Shown: positions 46,641 to 55,032 of the stretch, piece after piece
Layout of the letters: each line of letters begins with the position of its first letter
Numbering within the stretch: the first letter of the stretch is position 1
From: Sulfolobales archaeon HS-7
Lineage (GTDB): Archaea > Thermoproteota > Thermoprotei_A > Sulfolobales > Sulfolobaceae
NCBI GenBank assembly: GCA_019704295.1
Contig: AP024596.1
Span: forward strand, 1,535,369 to 1,599,368
Direction of reading: 5' to 3'
DNA length: 64,000 nucleotides
Notes under the pieces: generated by a model
Told to the model about the DNA's origin: nothing
Databases searched by the model: none
Seen by the model: the letters and a program-made list of their open reading frames with translations, nothing else
Position numbers and translations under genes: made by a program

Positions 46641-46825
46641 TAAAAGCCAAGAACTTCTTATTCGAAAACTTTCGCTGAAGAGTAAAAAATACTTGATAAT
46701 TTTGAATAAAATCTCTGATAAGTGTTATAGAAGTTTAACGGTTTTTACCTATACTTTTTACGTCAATACTTAGATAAAACCTTAGGGAAATTGAGGATAA
46801 TGAAGTATTGGAAAAGTATGTAGAC

Positions 46826-46835
46826 ATATTTATAG
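46826..46835 (+). promoter_or_regulatory. TATA box of the 46.9-49.9 kb operon
   Basis: ATATTTATAG is centred 26 nt before the ATG at 46857, the spacing of a leaderless transcript. Confidence 0.55.
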
Positions 46836-46856
46836 TCGTGTCGATCACTGCATAGT

Positions 46857-47633
46857 ATGGTAATGACAAGTGTAAACTTGATAATACGGGAAAACAATGA
46901 AGTAATTGAAAAAATAGTAGAGTCCGTTACCAATTCCGCAGACTCCTCAATGGAAATTGTGGTTATACAAAAGGGCACTAAGGGTGCTTCAATCAGAGGG
47001 ATAAACGCTTATAGATTTGAAGGAAGCATGGGACAAGCTAGGAGCTACGCCTTAATGAAGTCTAATGGTAAATACATTATATCGTTAAGTGATAGGCTTT
47101 TGTATAAAGACCTCACTTCTCTTGAACAGATATATAGCGGCAAATTTGACGGCTATGGTGTGAAGGTCGGAAACAGTTCCTTTTTTTTAGTAACGCAGAG
47201 GGCCTTGCTTCAATCGTTAGGGTTCAGAGATCTTGATTACCTTGATGATTGGGATATACTCTTTAGGTTAACAGATATGAATAGATTACTTTTTATCACA
47301 GAACAGGATTATGTTTCTGGACAAATAGAAAATGAAATTAATTTGCCCAAAAGAAGCGGACTCTTTAAAAGGAAAAACGTGTTCCTAGACAGCGCTGGTC
47401 TGCCCCAGGACAGTTCGACGGAACAAATATTAAAGGAGCTCGTTAAAGGAGCAGATAAGGATTACAAATGCACTCGCTTCCTGGACGACTTCCCCGCTAA
47501 GTATAATCTACCCTTAGCTTATAGATACTACTATAACATGATAAGGCTAGAGTACTTTAGGACAATGAACCCGTTATTCAAGGAAAGTATGGATTTAGTA
47601 ATGAAAGACTACGAGAAAGGGTTAGGACAATGA
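46857..47633 (+). CDS. GT2-like protein with altered donor motifs
   Basis: A 258-residue protein with a GT2-like N-terminal half: SVNLIIRENNEVIEKIVESV, MGQARSYALMKSNGKYI and an LDYLDDWDILFRL segment. The donor motif DNxSxD is replaced by QKGTKGA and the DxD by LSDRL, so ordinary nucleotide-sugar binding is doubtful. The C-terminal half is helical and Tyr-rich. It leads a three-gene unit: the next GT4 start overlaps its stop (ATGA). It may be a regulatory or structural GT-like protein, or use a divergent donor. Confidence 0.65.
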   Translation: MVMTSVNLIIRENNEVIEKIVESVTNSADSSMEIVVIQKGTKGASIRGINAYRFEGSMGQARSYALMKSNGKYIISLSDRLLYKDLTSLEQIYSGKFDGYGVKVGNSSFFLVTQRALLQSLGFRDLDYLDDWDILFRLTDMNRLLFITEQDYVSGQIENEINLPKRSGLFKRKNVFLDSAGLPQDSSTEQILKELVKGADKDYKCTRFLDDFPAKYNLPLAYRYYYNMIRLEYFRTMNPLFKESMDLVMKDYEKGLGQ

Positions 47634-48841
47634 AAATTCACATGGTCACGGAAACGGAACAAAGAGGTACTTACGCAACTTTCCTTATCACATTCCTTAG
47701 ACTAAAATCGTTAGGTTTCGACGTGAAAATGCATACTCTCTTTAACTCTGAATTCGATGTTTTGGAACCTCCCAGTAAGAGTAGTATATTCGGAGAGGAA
47801 ACCGTTATGAACTCGGAAGGGTTTTCGTTAAAAACGCTAGACAGGATTAAACTTGAACCAAGAAATTCAATAGTTCACATTGGGAACGCATGGCATGGTC
47901 TAATTCCAATAGCGGAGAAAATGGGAGCGAAAACCGTTATTAACATACAATACTGGTGGCCAATTTGTTACTTTAATTCCATGAGCGACTCTAAATGTGA
48001 TTGTCAAAGCTACTTTAAGATCGCAGGGTGTATTAGAAGGAAAAAAGGGGGAATTAAAGGGATCGCATCGTTAGCTGAGGCGGAGTACGCTAAAAGGAAA
48101 TTAAAGGCAATAAGGGAAAACGTATCTCAAGCGTCTGCAATCATAGCGGTAAGTAAGGTAGTTAAAAACGAACTTATCAAAAGGGGGTTCCCCGAGGAGA
48201 AAATACGTGTGGTGGAGGTTAACGCGCTAACGCTAGCCATAAAATACTCTCAACCAAGACATCATAAGTTCTTTACCTATGCATACCTTAGTTACCCAGA
48301 TAGAGAAAAGGGTATATTTCAACTGTTGACAGCTTTCACAATAGCACTTAAGAAAAACCCTAACATAAGACTGAAAATACCGGGTGGGCTGGATTCAAAA
48401 GAGGTTGTAAAAGAGGTCCACAGATTGGGAATTAATAAACAGGTCATGCTTTCAAAAAGGGTACCGTACTCTGAATACATGGGATCACTTGGAGAGATGC
48501 TATCTGACGTCGACTTCGTCGTAGTTCCCAGCCTTTACCTTGATACGTGGGGGAGAGTGGTTATCGAGTCAATGATGGCGGGCAGACCCACTATCGTGAC
48601 GCAAGGAAATGGGGGACTTGTGGAACAAGTCGAGGACGGAGTTGACGGATTTCACGTAAACACTTACGATGTTAATGCTTTCGGTGAATTTTTGTATAAG
48701 ACGTCTATGATGAACTCTGAGGATGTAATGAAAATGGGAGTTAAGGCTAGAAACAACATGCTGAGGAAGTTCAATAACGACAATATAATGAACAGGCTAA
48801 TCGCAATTTACAGAGAGATTGGGGAAAACGGAACGCAATGA
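47630..48841 (+). CDS. Glycosyltransferase family 4 with Cys cluster
   Basis: A 403-residue GT-B enzyme. The acceptor half has a Cys-rich loop (CDCQSYFKIAGC, near residue 120) seen in some GT4 subgroups, possibly metal-binding. The donor half has YAYLSYPDREKG, VVPSLYLDTWGRVVIESM and AGRPTIVTQGNGG. It overlaps both neighbours by 4 nt (ATGA). It probably adds a sugar within the glycan built by this operon. The acceptor is unknown. Confidence 0.9.
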   Translation: MKIHMVTETEQRGTYATFLITFLRLKSLGFDVKMHTLFNSEFDVLEPPSKSSIFGEETVMNSEGFSLKTLDRIKLEPRNSIVHIGNAWHGLIPIAEKMGAKTVINIQYWWPICYFNSMSDSKCDCQSYFKIAGCIRRKKGGIKGIASLAEAEYAKRKLKAIRENVSQASAIIAVSKVVKNELIKRGFPEEKIRVVEVNALTLAIKYSQPRHHKFFTYAYLSYPDREKGIFQLLTAFTIALKKNPNIRLKIPGGLDSKEVVKEVHRLGINKQVMLSKRVPYSEYMGSLGEMLSDVDFVVVPSLYLDTWGRVVIESMMAGRPTIVTQGNGGLVEQVEDGVDGFHVNTYDVNAFGEFLYKTSMMNSEDVMKMGVKARNNMLRKFNNDNIMNRLIAIYREIGENGTQ

Positions 48842-49884
48842 AAAGTGTATCAGTGATTCTCCTTGACGCGAGATCGTTAGGGGGAATTCAGCTTATGACT
48901 TTTGAGGTAATGAGGATCCTGAGAAACAACGACTATCCCGTAACCTTTGTTACCAGTAACGTCTCGAGTACTGTAATGAGGTACCTATCCGAAATGAAAA
49001 TAAAGGGGTTAAAGATCAGGAATTTACCTAAAATTCCGACGATTACTGGAGAAATGTATTTCTCACACGTGTTTTATAGAGAAAAAGAGGAATTAGGAAT
49101 GAATATGCATGGAGATATTCAGCCAATAGAATCTAACATAATATATTTTCATCAGTTTAATATTGATTATAGAATGCGTTCTCCTCTTTTTAAGAGAATG
49201 GTCCTCCTTCCGCAATACTATGTCAGGAAGAGGTTTTTAACGAAGGTAAAAACTACCAATAACTTAGTCCTAGTAAACAGCGAGTGGACTAAAAGGGAGG
49301 CAAGGGATTTTTGGGGAATAAATGCAAGGGTGTTGCACCCTCCCGTTTCCTTAACGGATTTACGAAATATCTATACGACGGAAAGGGAAAACAGAGTAGT
49401 GACGATATCTAGATTTTCACCAGATAGAGGATTAGAAAACGTTCTTAAAACTGCAAACAATAGCGAGTTCAAGTTTACCCTAGCGGGCTTTGTAGAGAAC
49501 AAATCTTACTTTAAACGCCTTGACGAGAATAAGGGGAAAAACGTAGAACTCATACCTAACATAGGTAATGAAGAAAAGGTAAAACTCTTTTCTCGTTCTA
49601 AAGTTTACCTCAATCCTACTCCTTACGTGGAGGGGTTCGGCGTTTCGGTTGTGGAAGGAATGGCCGCTGGTCTGATCCCCGTTACTAAGAATACAGGCGG
49701 TGTCTTAGACTTCGTTCCGAAGGAATTCATGTTTGAAAAAATAGATGAGGCACCCTCTTTAATAACAAATGCAATGCGTTCCTGGGGTGAGAGGAAAATG
49801 TATGATATGAAGGGAATAGCCGAGACGTTCTCTAGTGAGGTCTTCGAGAAAAGATTGTTAACGTTGTTGGAAGAATTTAGGTAG
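48838..49884 (+). CDS. Glycosyltransferase family 4
   Basis: A 348-residue GT-B enzyme. The N-terminal SLGGIQLMTFEVMRIL matches the GT4 glycine loop, and the donor half has VVTISRFSPDRGLENVLK and the intact EX7E EGFGVSVVE followed by AAGLIPVTKNTGG. It is the last of three coupled genes (ATGA overlap with the previous). The following gene has its own promoter. Confidence 0.9.
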   Translation: MKSVSVILLDARSLGGIQLMTFEVMRILRNNDYPVTFVTSNVSSTVMRYLSEMKIKGLKIRNLPKIPTITGEMYFSHVFYREKEELGMNMHGDIQPIESNIIYFHQFNIDYRMRSPLFKRMVLLPQYYVRKRFLTKVKTTNNLVLVNSEWTKREARDFWGINARVLHPPVSLTDLRNIYTTERENRVVTISRFSPDRGLENVLKTANNSEFKFTLAGFVENKSYFKRLDENKGKNVELIPNIGNEEKVKLFSRSKVYLNPTPYVEGFGVSVVEGMAAGLIPVTKNTGGVLDFVPKEFMFEKIDEAPSLITNAMRSWGERKMYDMKGIAETFSSEVFEKRLLTLLEEFR

Positions 49885-49904
49885 GAGGGAAAAAGTACCA
49901 TGCT

Positions 49905-49914
49905 AATTTTTAAC
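49905..49914 (+). promoter_or_regulatory. TATA box of the GT4 gene at 49937
   Basis: AATTTTTAAC is centred about 28 nt before the ATG at 49937. Confidence 0.45.
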
Positions 49915-49936
49915 GAACGTACTTTAGAATAAAGTT

Positions 49937-51049
49937 ATGGACATTGTTTTACTGCCAGGCTCTACAGAGAACGCATGGGACGGAATAGAAGTTTACTCTT
50001 ATGAAGTAGGAAGACGGTTAGCAGAAAAGGGACATAATGTAGTAGGAATAAAGTTAGGGGATAAGAGCTTTATTAGGGATGTCAGCGAAAGGTTTTCAGT
50101 TAAGTACATAGCCGTTCCGGGAATAAAGGGGGGATTAGGATATCATATGAGGTTTGGTTTAGCTGTTTCTAAAAGTAGAGAAGCGCTCTTGAATTCAAAT
50201 GTTATTCACGCTATAGGCGGGTATTACGCCCCAATCGAGTTCCTCCCACATAAGAAGGTCGTTACGGTTATTGGTGCAAGTTCGTTAAGGGAGAAAAGCT
50301 CTATGAAAAAGTCTCTACGGAGACTTATGGGAAGAATGCTTTATAAAATGGCAGACGCATATATTGCACCAAATCAACTCATAAAAAATGAATTGGAAGT
50401 TTATTACAAGATCAGTAACCCGTTTCTGATCCCTAATGGGGTCGACCTTGATGGTCTGAGGGTGGAGAGGAGGAAGGAAATTAGGGATAAATTCGGAATA
50501 TCTCCAGACGAAAAAGTCGTCCTATATCTAGGTCAGTTGGTTTATGGAAAACGACTAAAGGAGCTAATTGTCTCTTTTGCAAAGCTTTCTGAAACCGAGG
50601 AGAAAGCTAGGTTAATTCTCGTTGCGTGGGGATATCTTAAGGACCAAATCCAGGCGCTCATAAAGGACCTTAGAATTACGTCAAAAGTTAGCCTAATCAA
50701 GCCGGTCAAATACCCCGAAAGGAAATACGCATACTCGCTAGGAGATGTTTTCGTCATGATGGGCGAATCCTTTGGTGACGGAGGAGTAAGCTCGGCCCTC
50801 CTTGATGCTATGGGAGCAGGACTTCCGGTTATCGTGTCGAAGAACAGCGTTAACTCCTCACTAGTTATAGACGGATATAACGGCTACTCTGTAAACCCAG
50901 AAGTTACTGAAAGCGTGGTTATGGCGATGAAGAATTGCATTTATAATAGTGAACTTGGTCAAAGATCCCTCGAAATAGCGAGAAATTACGATTGGGGTAA
51001 AATAGCTGAGGAAATAATAAAGGTATATGAATACGCATTAAGAAAATGA
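49937..51049 (+). CDS. Glycosyltransferase family 4
   Basis: A 370-residue GT-B enzyme with its own promoter. The donor domain reads VVLYLGQLVYGKRLKELIVS, and the EX7E region is GESFGDGGVSSALLDAMGAG, in which the second Glu is replaced by Asp, a conservative but notable change. GLPVIVSKNSVN follows. Its 3' end overlaps the convergent GT-C-like gene by 12 nt. It is likely part of the same glycan pathway. Confidence 0.88.
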   Translation: MDIVLLPGSTENAWDGIEVYSYEVGRRLAEKGHNVVGIKLGDKSFIRDVSERFSVKYIAVPGIKGGLGYHMRFGLAVSKSREALLNSNVIHAIGGYYAPIEFLPHKKVVTVIGASSLREKSSMKKSLRRLMGRMLYKMADAYIAPNQLIKNELEVYYKISNPFLIPNGVDLDGLRVERRKEIRDKFGISPDEKVVLYLGQLVYGKRLKELIVSFAKLSETEEKARLILVAWGYLKDQIQALIKDLRITSKVSLIKPVKYPERKYAYSLGDVFVMMGESFGDGGVSSALLDAMGAGLPVIVSKNSVNSSLVIDGYNGYSVNPEVTESVVMAMKNCIYNSELGQRSLEIARNYDWGKIAEEIIKVYEYALRK

Positions 51050-52717
51050 TACCGATACTACACCTGAACTGAAAAATATCGTAGAATTGGCAACAATTCC
51101 GCCACAGTATTCATGATATCCCTTCAAGTTAGGACCATTAAAGTATTCGGATAAAGTCTCTACATATGGCCCTATAAACTGCACGTTATTTGACGTTATG
51201 TAAAGCGATTGCGAGTTATCCCCTTCGTAAATGTAGATCTGTTTATAAAAGCTGTAAGTTGAAATCGTTGATATCCCGTATTTCCCTAGTATAATTCCAG
51301 AGTAAAAAGCCCCCTCAGGTGAGTGTTCTGAGGTTGAAATCGTTGCATACCCTAATATCGATAACGGTACATTAAAAATCAACCCTATGAACAACAACTT
51401 AGCTATAAATCGCCTATCTAAAGTTCTAGTGACACTGAAGTAATAGACTAAAACTATCACGTAAAATATCATCGCTTGAGGTATCATACGAGTTAACACG
51501 TTACTAACGTTATCTACAAGGCCTACTACAGCTTGAAACAGTAAAAGCGTTGTTCCTAAATAGACAAGGGTGGTAATTTCCCTCGTGCCTTTCTTTGTTA
51601 GTTTTAAAAAAATTACGGAAATCAAGGTGCCTATGAGGAAAATTCCTCCCTCTAGTAACTTACTAGCAACAGATATGAAGTGGAATGGAGAGGGAGGGAG
51701 GAATGTGGAGACTAGGTTCGCTGCAGGTACCGAGAGCACCGTCGCCCTTTGTGGAAGAAAGGTGGAAACCAAAAGATTAACGAAACTTCGAATTAACGTA
51801 ACATCGCCACTTATAGTTCCTGAAGCCGCTGGATTGAGGTAGGACCAATATATATATGAACCAAGTCCGGCGAAAAGGGAGTATCCTGTCACTAGTTTTG
51901 TTACGTTATATTTCCCCTTAAGAAACCAAAGAAGAGGTATGGTGAGAACTAGTGTACTTGTAAAGGTAGCTATATCTGTAAGGGACGATAATACAGTAAA
52001 CGCTATCACAAGGGGGATATACCTAAGCCCTCCCCTCTTCACAATTAAACCTACGATTAGGATCAAGGGATAGAGTAGGTTATACGACATCAGCTGAGGA
52101 GACCATTCTGCAGGTGCAAACGGCATTGAAGAAAAAACGTATATAATTCCAGCTAGTTCGGATAGAGGGGGCTTTAAAAATAGTCTGATAAATACATAGT
52201 CCACAATATACTGGAATAAGGTAAAGAACATCGGGCCGTAGTAGAGAAAAAAACTAGTCGGGCCCATACCCGATACGATATAGGAGAAAGCGCCGAATAT
52301 GTATCCTGCTGGATAATCCGCCTCATATATGCCCTTATTCGCTACGGTGTTATGTGCAGTTAGTAATATGAAAACTTGAGTCGCATGTCCCAACTCGTCC
52401 CTACTTAATATGAAAACAGGATTAATGAAGTAAAATACGAAGAAACTATTAAATAGAACCAGGAGATATTCTATTCCAATAAGATGTGAGTATAACTTAC
52501 TCCCTATATTTCTATACTGTGAAATAGTGAAAATAGATGAAATAACTGTTAAACCTTCGGCTATCCAATAGGAAAAGGGAAGTTCCTGAACTAGTCCAAA
52601 AGGGTACTTCAGAAGATCGTAGTTTGAAATTGTTACGGATAGAATAACATATATTGTCATTTCTACAGATAGGAACAGGAGTGCGAGAGAGACGATTTCT
52701 ACCTTCTTTAACGTCAA
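51038..52717 (-). CDS. Large GT-C-like membrane protein
   Basis: A 559-residue protein with about 13 helices. After the first helices, FILSRDELGHATQVFILL and GIYEADYPAGYIF resemble the first luminal loop of GT-C transferases and DUF6541-like proteins (Asp-rich and P-G motifs). A C-terminal luminal tail (from about 485) contains sequons. TTG at 52717 is chosen because GAGGTGAG lies 4 nt upstream. It may be a polyprenyl-phosphate-sugar-dependent transferase. The two small membrane proteins before it are probably co-transcribed. Confidence 0.7.
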   Translation of the reverse strand: MTLKKVEIVSLALLFLSVEMTIYVILSVTISNYDLLKYPFGLVQELPFSYWIAEGLTVISSIFTISQYRNIGSKLYSHLIGIEYLLVLFNSFFVFYFINPVFILSRDELGHATQVFILLTAHNTVANKGIYEADYPAGYIFGAFSYIVSGMGPTSFFLYYGPMFFTLFQYIVDYVFIRLFLKPPLSELAGIIYVFSSMPFAPAEWSPQLMSYNLLYPLILIVGLIVKRGGLRYIPLVIAFTVLSSLTDIATFTSTLVLTIPLLWFLKGKYNVTKLVTGYSLFAGLGSYIYWSYLNPAASGTISGDVTLIRSFVNLLVSTFLPQRATVLSVPAANLVSTFLPPSPFHFISVASKLLEGGIFLIGTLISVIFLKLTKKGTREITTLVYLGTTLLLFQAVVGLVDNVSNVLTRMIPQAMIFYVIVLVYYFSVTRTLDRRFIAKLLFIGLIFNVPLSILGYATISTSEHSPEGAFYSGIILGKYGISTISTYSFYKQIYIYEGDNSQSLYITSNNVQFIGPYVETLSEYFNGPNLKGYHEYCGGIVANSTIFFSSGVVSVSFS

Positions 52718-52721
52718 TTAG

Positions 52722-52729
52722 CTCACCTC
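52722..52729 (-). promoter_or_regulatory. Shine-Dalgarno site for the GT-C-like gene
   Basis: On the minus strand this reads GAGGTGAG, 4 nt before the TTG at 52717. It overlaps the last codons of the previous gene and decides the non-ATG start. Confidence 0.5.
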
Positions 52730-52964
52730 ACAAGCCCAGTAATTGAATCATATATATACCAGCCCAAATAATCCACATGAGGGAAACTCCCGTCATAACA
52801 TAAGACGTTCTCCTCTTCAGCGGATAATAGTAAACATGTATTAACGCTGTGGCTAATGCGAATAAAATCACGTAAACCCTTATATCAGTAACACCTATAG
52901 ATGAAAGAATCGTGGCTAAAACCGTATAAGTGGCGATCATTGTAACTGGTAGAGAATTATTCAA
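52728..52964 (-). CDS. Small three-helix membrane protein
   Basis: A 78-residue, very hydrophobic protein (TMIATYTVLATILSSIG; YVILFALATALIHVYYY; SLMWIIWAGIYMIQL). No family is recognised. TTG at 52964 overlaps the stop of the preceding gene as TTGA, which supports the start. It is the middle gene of a three-gene membrane unit with the 158-residue protein and the GT-C-like protein, and may stabilise the transferase. Confidence 0.65.
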   Translation of the reverse strand: MNNSLPVTMIATYTVLATILSSIGVTDIRVYVILFALATALIHVYYYPLKRRTSYVMTGVSLMWIIWAGIYMIQLLGL

Positions 52965-53437
52965 TCTTCAACCACCACATAGGTCTTAACGAACCAAATA
53001 ACTTCTCCTGCTATTATCAATGTAACTAGAATAGAAGTTGAGGTTATCCCAACAGTGAAATCAAGGATGAACCCTAAGAGAACTACAAGGGAGAAACTAA
53101 CCCCTAATGATAGGCCCATTTTCTCCAATCCGTCGAGGTTCTTCATTTCCCTTCCATAAACCACGTAAAGTAAGTTGTAACCAAGTAAAAACGTTACGAA
53201 GACTCCTCCAAACATCAATTTAAGGACGTTATCGAGGTCTCCCGACGTAAAAAGGGATAAGAGAAGTACTCCACTCGAAACGTGAGTTAAGATCGTTGAC
53301 AAATCCCATTTGCGTCTTATTTCATAACGACTTCTTATAATTTCTATAGCTTGTTGCCTGCTGTAGCCGTTTTTCTCCAGTATAGAGACCGCATCCCCAA
53401 CGGTCATACCATCCAACGTAATATCCTCTTTTAACAT
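52961..53437 (-). CDS. Small membrane protein with N-terminal helical domain
   Basis: A 158-residue protein. Residues 1-45 form a soluble helix-rich segment (TVGDAVSILEKNGYSRQQAI) resembling a small UBA-like or short oligomerisation domain, followed by three or four helices and short polar linkers. It is the first gene of the membrane unit. A minus-strand AATTTAATAACC box at 53462-53473 lies about 31 nt upstream of the ATG. No function is assigned; linkage to the GT-C-like protein is the only clue. Confidence 0.65.
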   Translation of the reverse strand: MLKEDITLDGMTVGDAVSILEKNGYSRQQAIEIIRSRYEIRRKWDLSTILTHVSSGVLLLSLFTSGDLDNVLKLMFGGVFVTFLLGYNLLYVVYGREMKNLDGLEKMGLSLGVSFSLVVLLGFILDFTVGITSTSILVTLIIAGEVIWFVKTYVVVED

Positions 53438-53520
53438 AACGATAAATAAGCTCCCGCTAACTAGGTTATTAAATTGATATGATAATTCTCACCATGCGAT
53501 TCTATTTCTTGAATGCACAC

Positions 53521-53529
53521 ATATTAATA
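53521..53529 (+). promoter_or_regulatory. TATA box of the phosphoesterase gene
   Basis: ATATTAATA is centred 28 nt before the ATG at 53553. Confidence 0.45.
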
Positions 53530-53552
53530 GTTAGGAGTGTACACATTAGATA

Positions 53553-54959
53553 ATGCGAAGTTTATATGCAGTGATCATGATTTGCTTTATAATCGGAGGA
53601 GCGATAGCAGGTCTTCTGATTTTTCAAGTCTTCTTACATGAAACTTCTCGGAATATCTCAACATACAACGGAATAACGGAAACTCCATTTAAACATATTG
53701 TGATTTTCATATTAGAGAACCACGCCTTTGACAACGTGTTTGGGACATACCCCTTCGGTTACCCATTAATAAAGAACGGAATAACCTGTTCTGTCTCACG
53801 ACCGGTGGGACTTTTTAACCAGACTCTTCCCAATGACTTGAACTTAGAACAGGCGAAGAGCGTAATTCTAAAGGACCCAATAGAGGGTTACCTACCTTAT
53901 CACAAGGATTGGAATCTAGGACTAATGAACGGATTTGCGGAATACTCTGGAGCACAATCGCAGGTTTTCCTATCGTATCAACAAGTACCTCTTCTTTGGG
54001 ATTACGCTGAGGAATACACACTAGCCGACGATTACTTTTCCCCAGTTCTTTCAGTTACTCAAGCTAATAGGCTTGCGTACCTCACAGGATATCCCACTGG
54101 AGTAGAAAACGACAGTAATCTGAATTCGGCAATCAATATAAGCGATACCGTAATGTACCAGTTATCAGAGAACAATATCTCATGGACATATTTCGTATTA
54201 AACCGAGAGAGTGGGGTAATCCCTTTCCCATTAAATTCAATTAGTGGAATTAGACCGTATTCTGATCACATAGTTGATACCTCGCGTTTCTTTTACGATA
54301 TCTTGAACCACGAATTACCTTCTGTTTCATGGATATCGTTCACGGGTGGTAAAGGCTATGACTGTCACTCCATTAATTACGACATGCATCCCCCAGGTAA
54401 TCTTACATTGGCCCAAATCAACCTTTATAAATACATTAACGCTATAATGAAAAGCAATTACTGGAACGATACGCTAATATTAATAACGTTCGATGAGGGA
54501 GGTGGTTTCTTCGATCAAGTGCCACCACCTATAATTTTCACTTACGGACTTGGGAAATCGCCATATCTCTCATCGCTAAACTTGTCAAACTACTCAACAT
54601 TGGGGCAACGAATTCCACTAATTCTAATATCGGCGTATTCAAGGGAGGGGTGGGTAAATAATTACACTCTCTCTGGTTATAGCATATTGGGGTTCATAGA
54701 TTACAACTGGCATATGAGATTCATAACTAATATCGTCGCCAACTCGGATGTCGCAGGGTTTCTTAATTCGTTCAATTTCTCCAAGCCTAGACCGCCTATT
54801 ATTCTATCGTATCAAAACTGGACCTATCCGTTACCCCTGCAATATCCAATTCATTATGGTTTCATTGCGACCATAGATAATAACTATACTGAGTATTTCG
54901 TCCTTTATGAGAGGGGATTTGTAACCGCAACAGCTCTAAAATATATCGAACATTACTAA
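53553..54959 (+). CDS. Membrane-anchored phosphoesterase (phospholipase C/acid phosphatase family)
   Basis: A 468-residue extracytoplasmic enzyme with an N-terminal signal anchor (4-28). The family's metal site ENHAFDNVFGTYP lies near residue 54, with a putative nucleophile Thr in PVLSVTQANRLAYLTG. DEGGGFFDQVPPP and RIPLILISAYSREG complete the signature. Members cleave phosphate esters of lipids or sugars. Between a GT-C unit and a flippase it might trim polyprenyl-phosphate or release phosphate from glycolipids (inference). Confidence 0.88.
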   Translation: MRSLYAVIMICFIIGGAIAGLLIFQVFLHETSRNISTYNGITETPFKHIVIFILENHAFDNVFGTYPFGYPLIKNGITCSVSRPVGLFNQTLPNDLNLEQAKSVILKDPIEGYLPYHKDWNLGLMNGFAEYSGAQSQVFLSYQQVPLLWDYAEEYTLADDYFSPVLSVTQANRLAYLTGYPTGVENDSNLNSAINISDTVMYQLSENNISWTYFVLNRESGVIPFPLNSISGIRPYSDHIVDTSRFFYDILNHELPSVSWISFTGGKGYDCHSINYDMHPPGNLTLAQINLYKYINAIMKSNYWNDTLILITFDEGGGFFDQVPPPIIFTYGLGKSPYLSSLNLSNYSTLGQRIPLILISAYSREGWVNNYTLSGYSILGFIDYNWHMRFITNIVANSDVAGFLNSFNFSKPRPPIILSYQNWTYPLPLQYPIHYGFIATIDNNYTEYFVLYERGFVTATALKYIEHY

Positions 54960-55032
54960 CTCCTAGAATATTCTGTTTAGTAAGTCCATATACCTTTTTT
55001 ACTCTTACTTCAATTAAAACGCGTTAGTAAAA

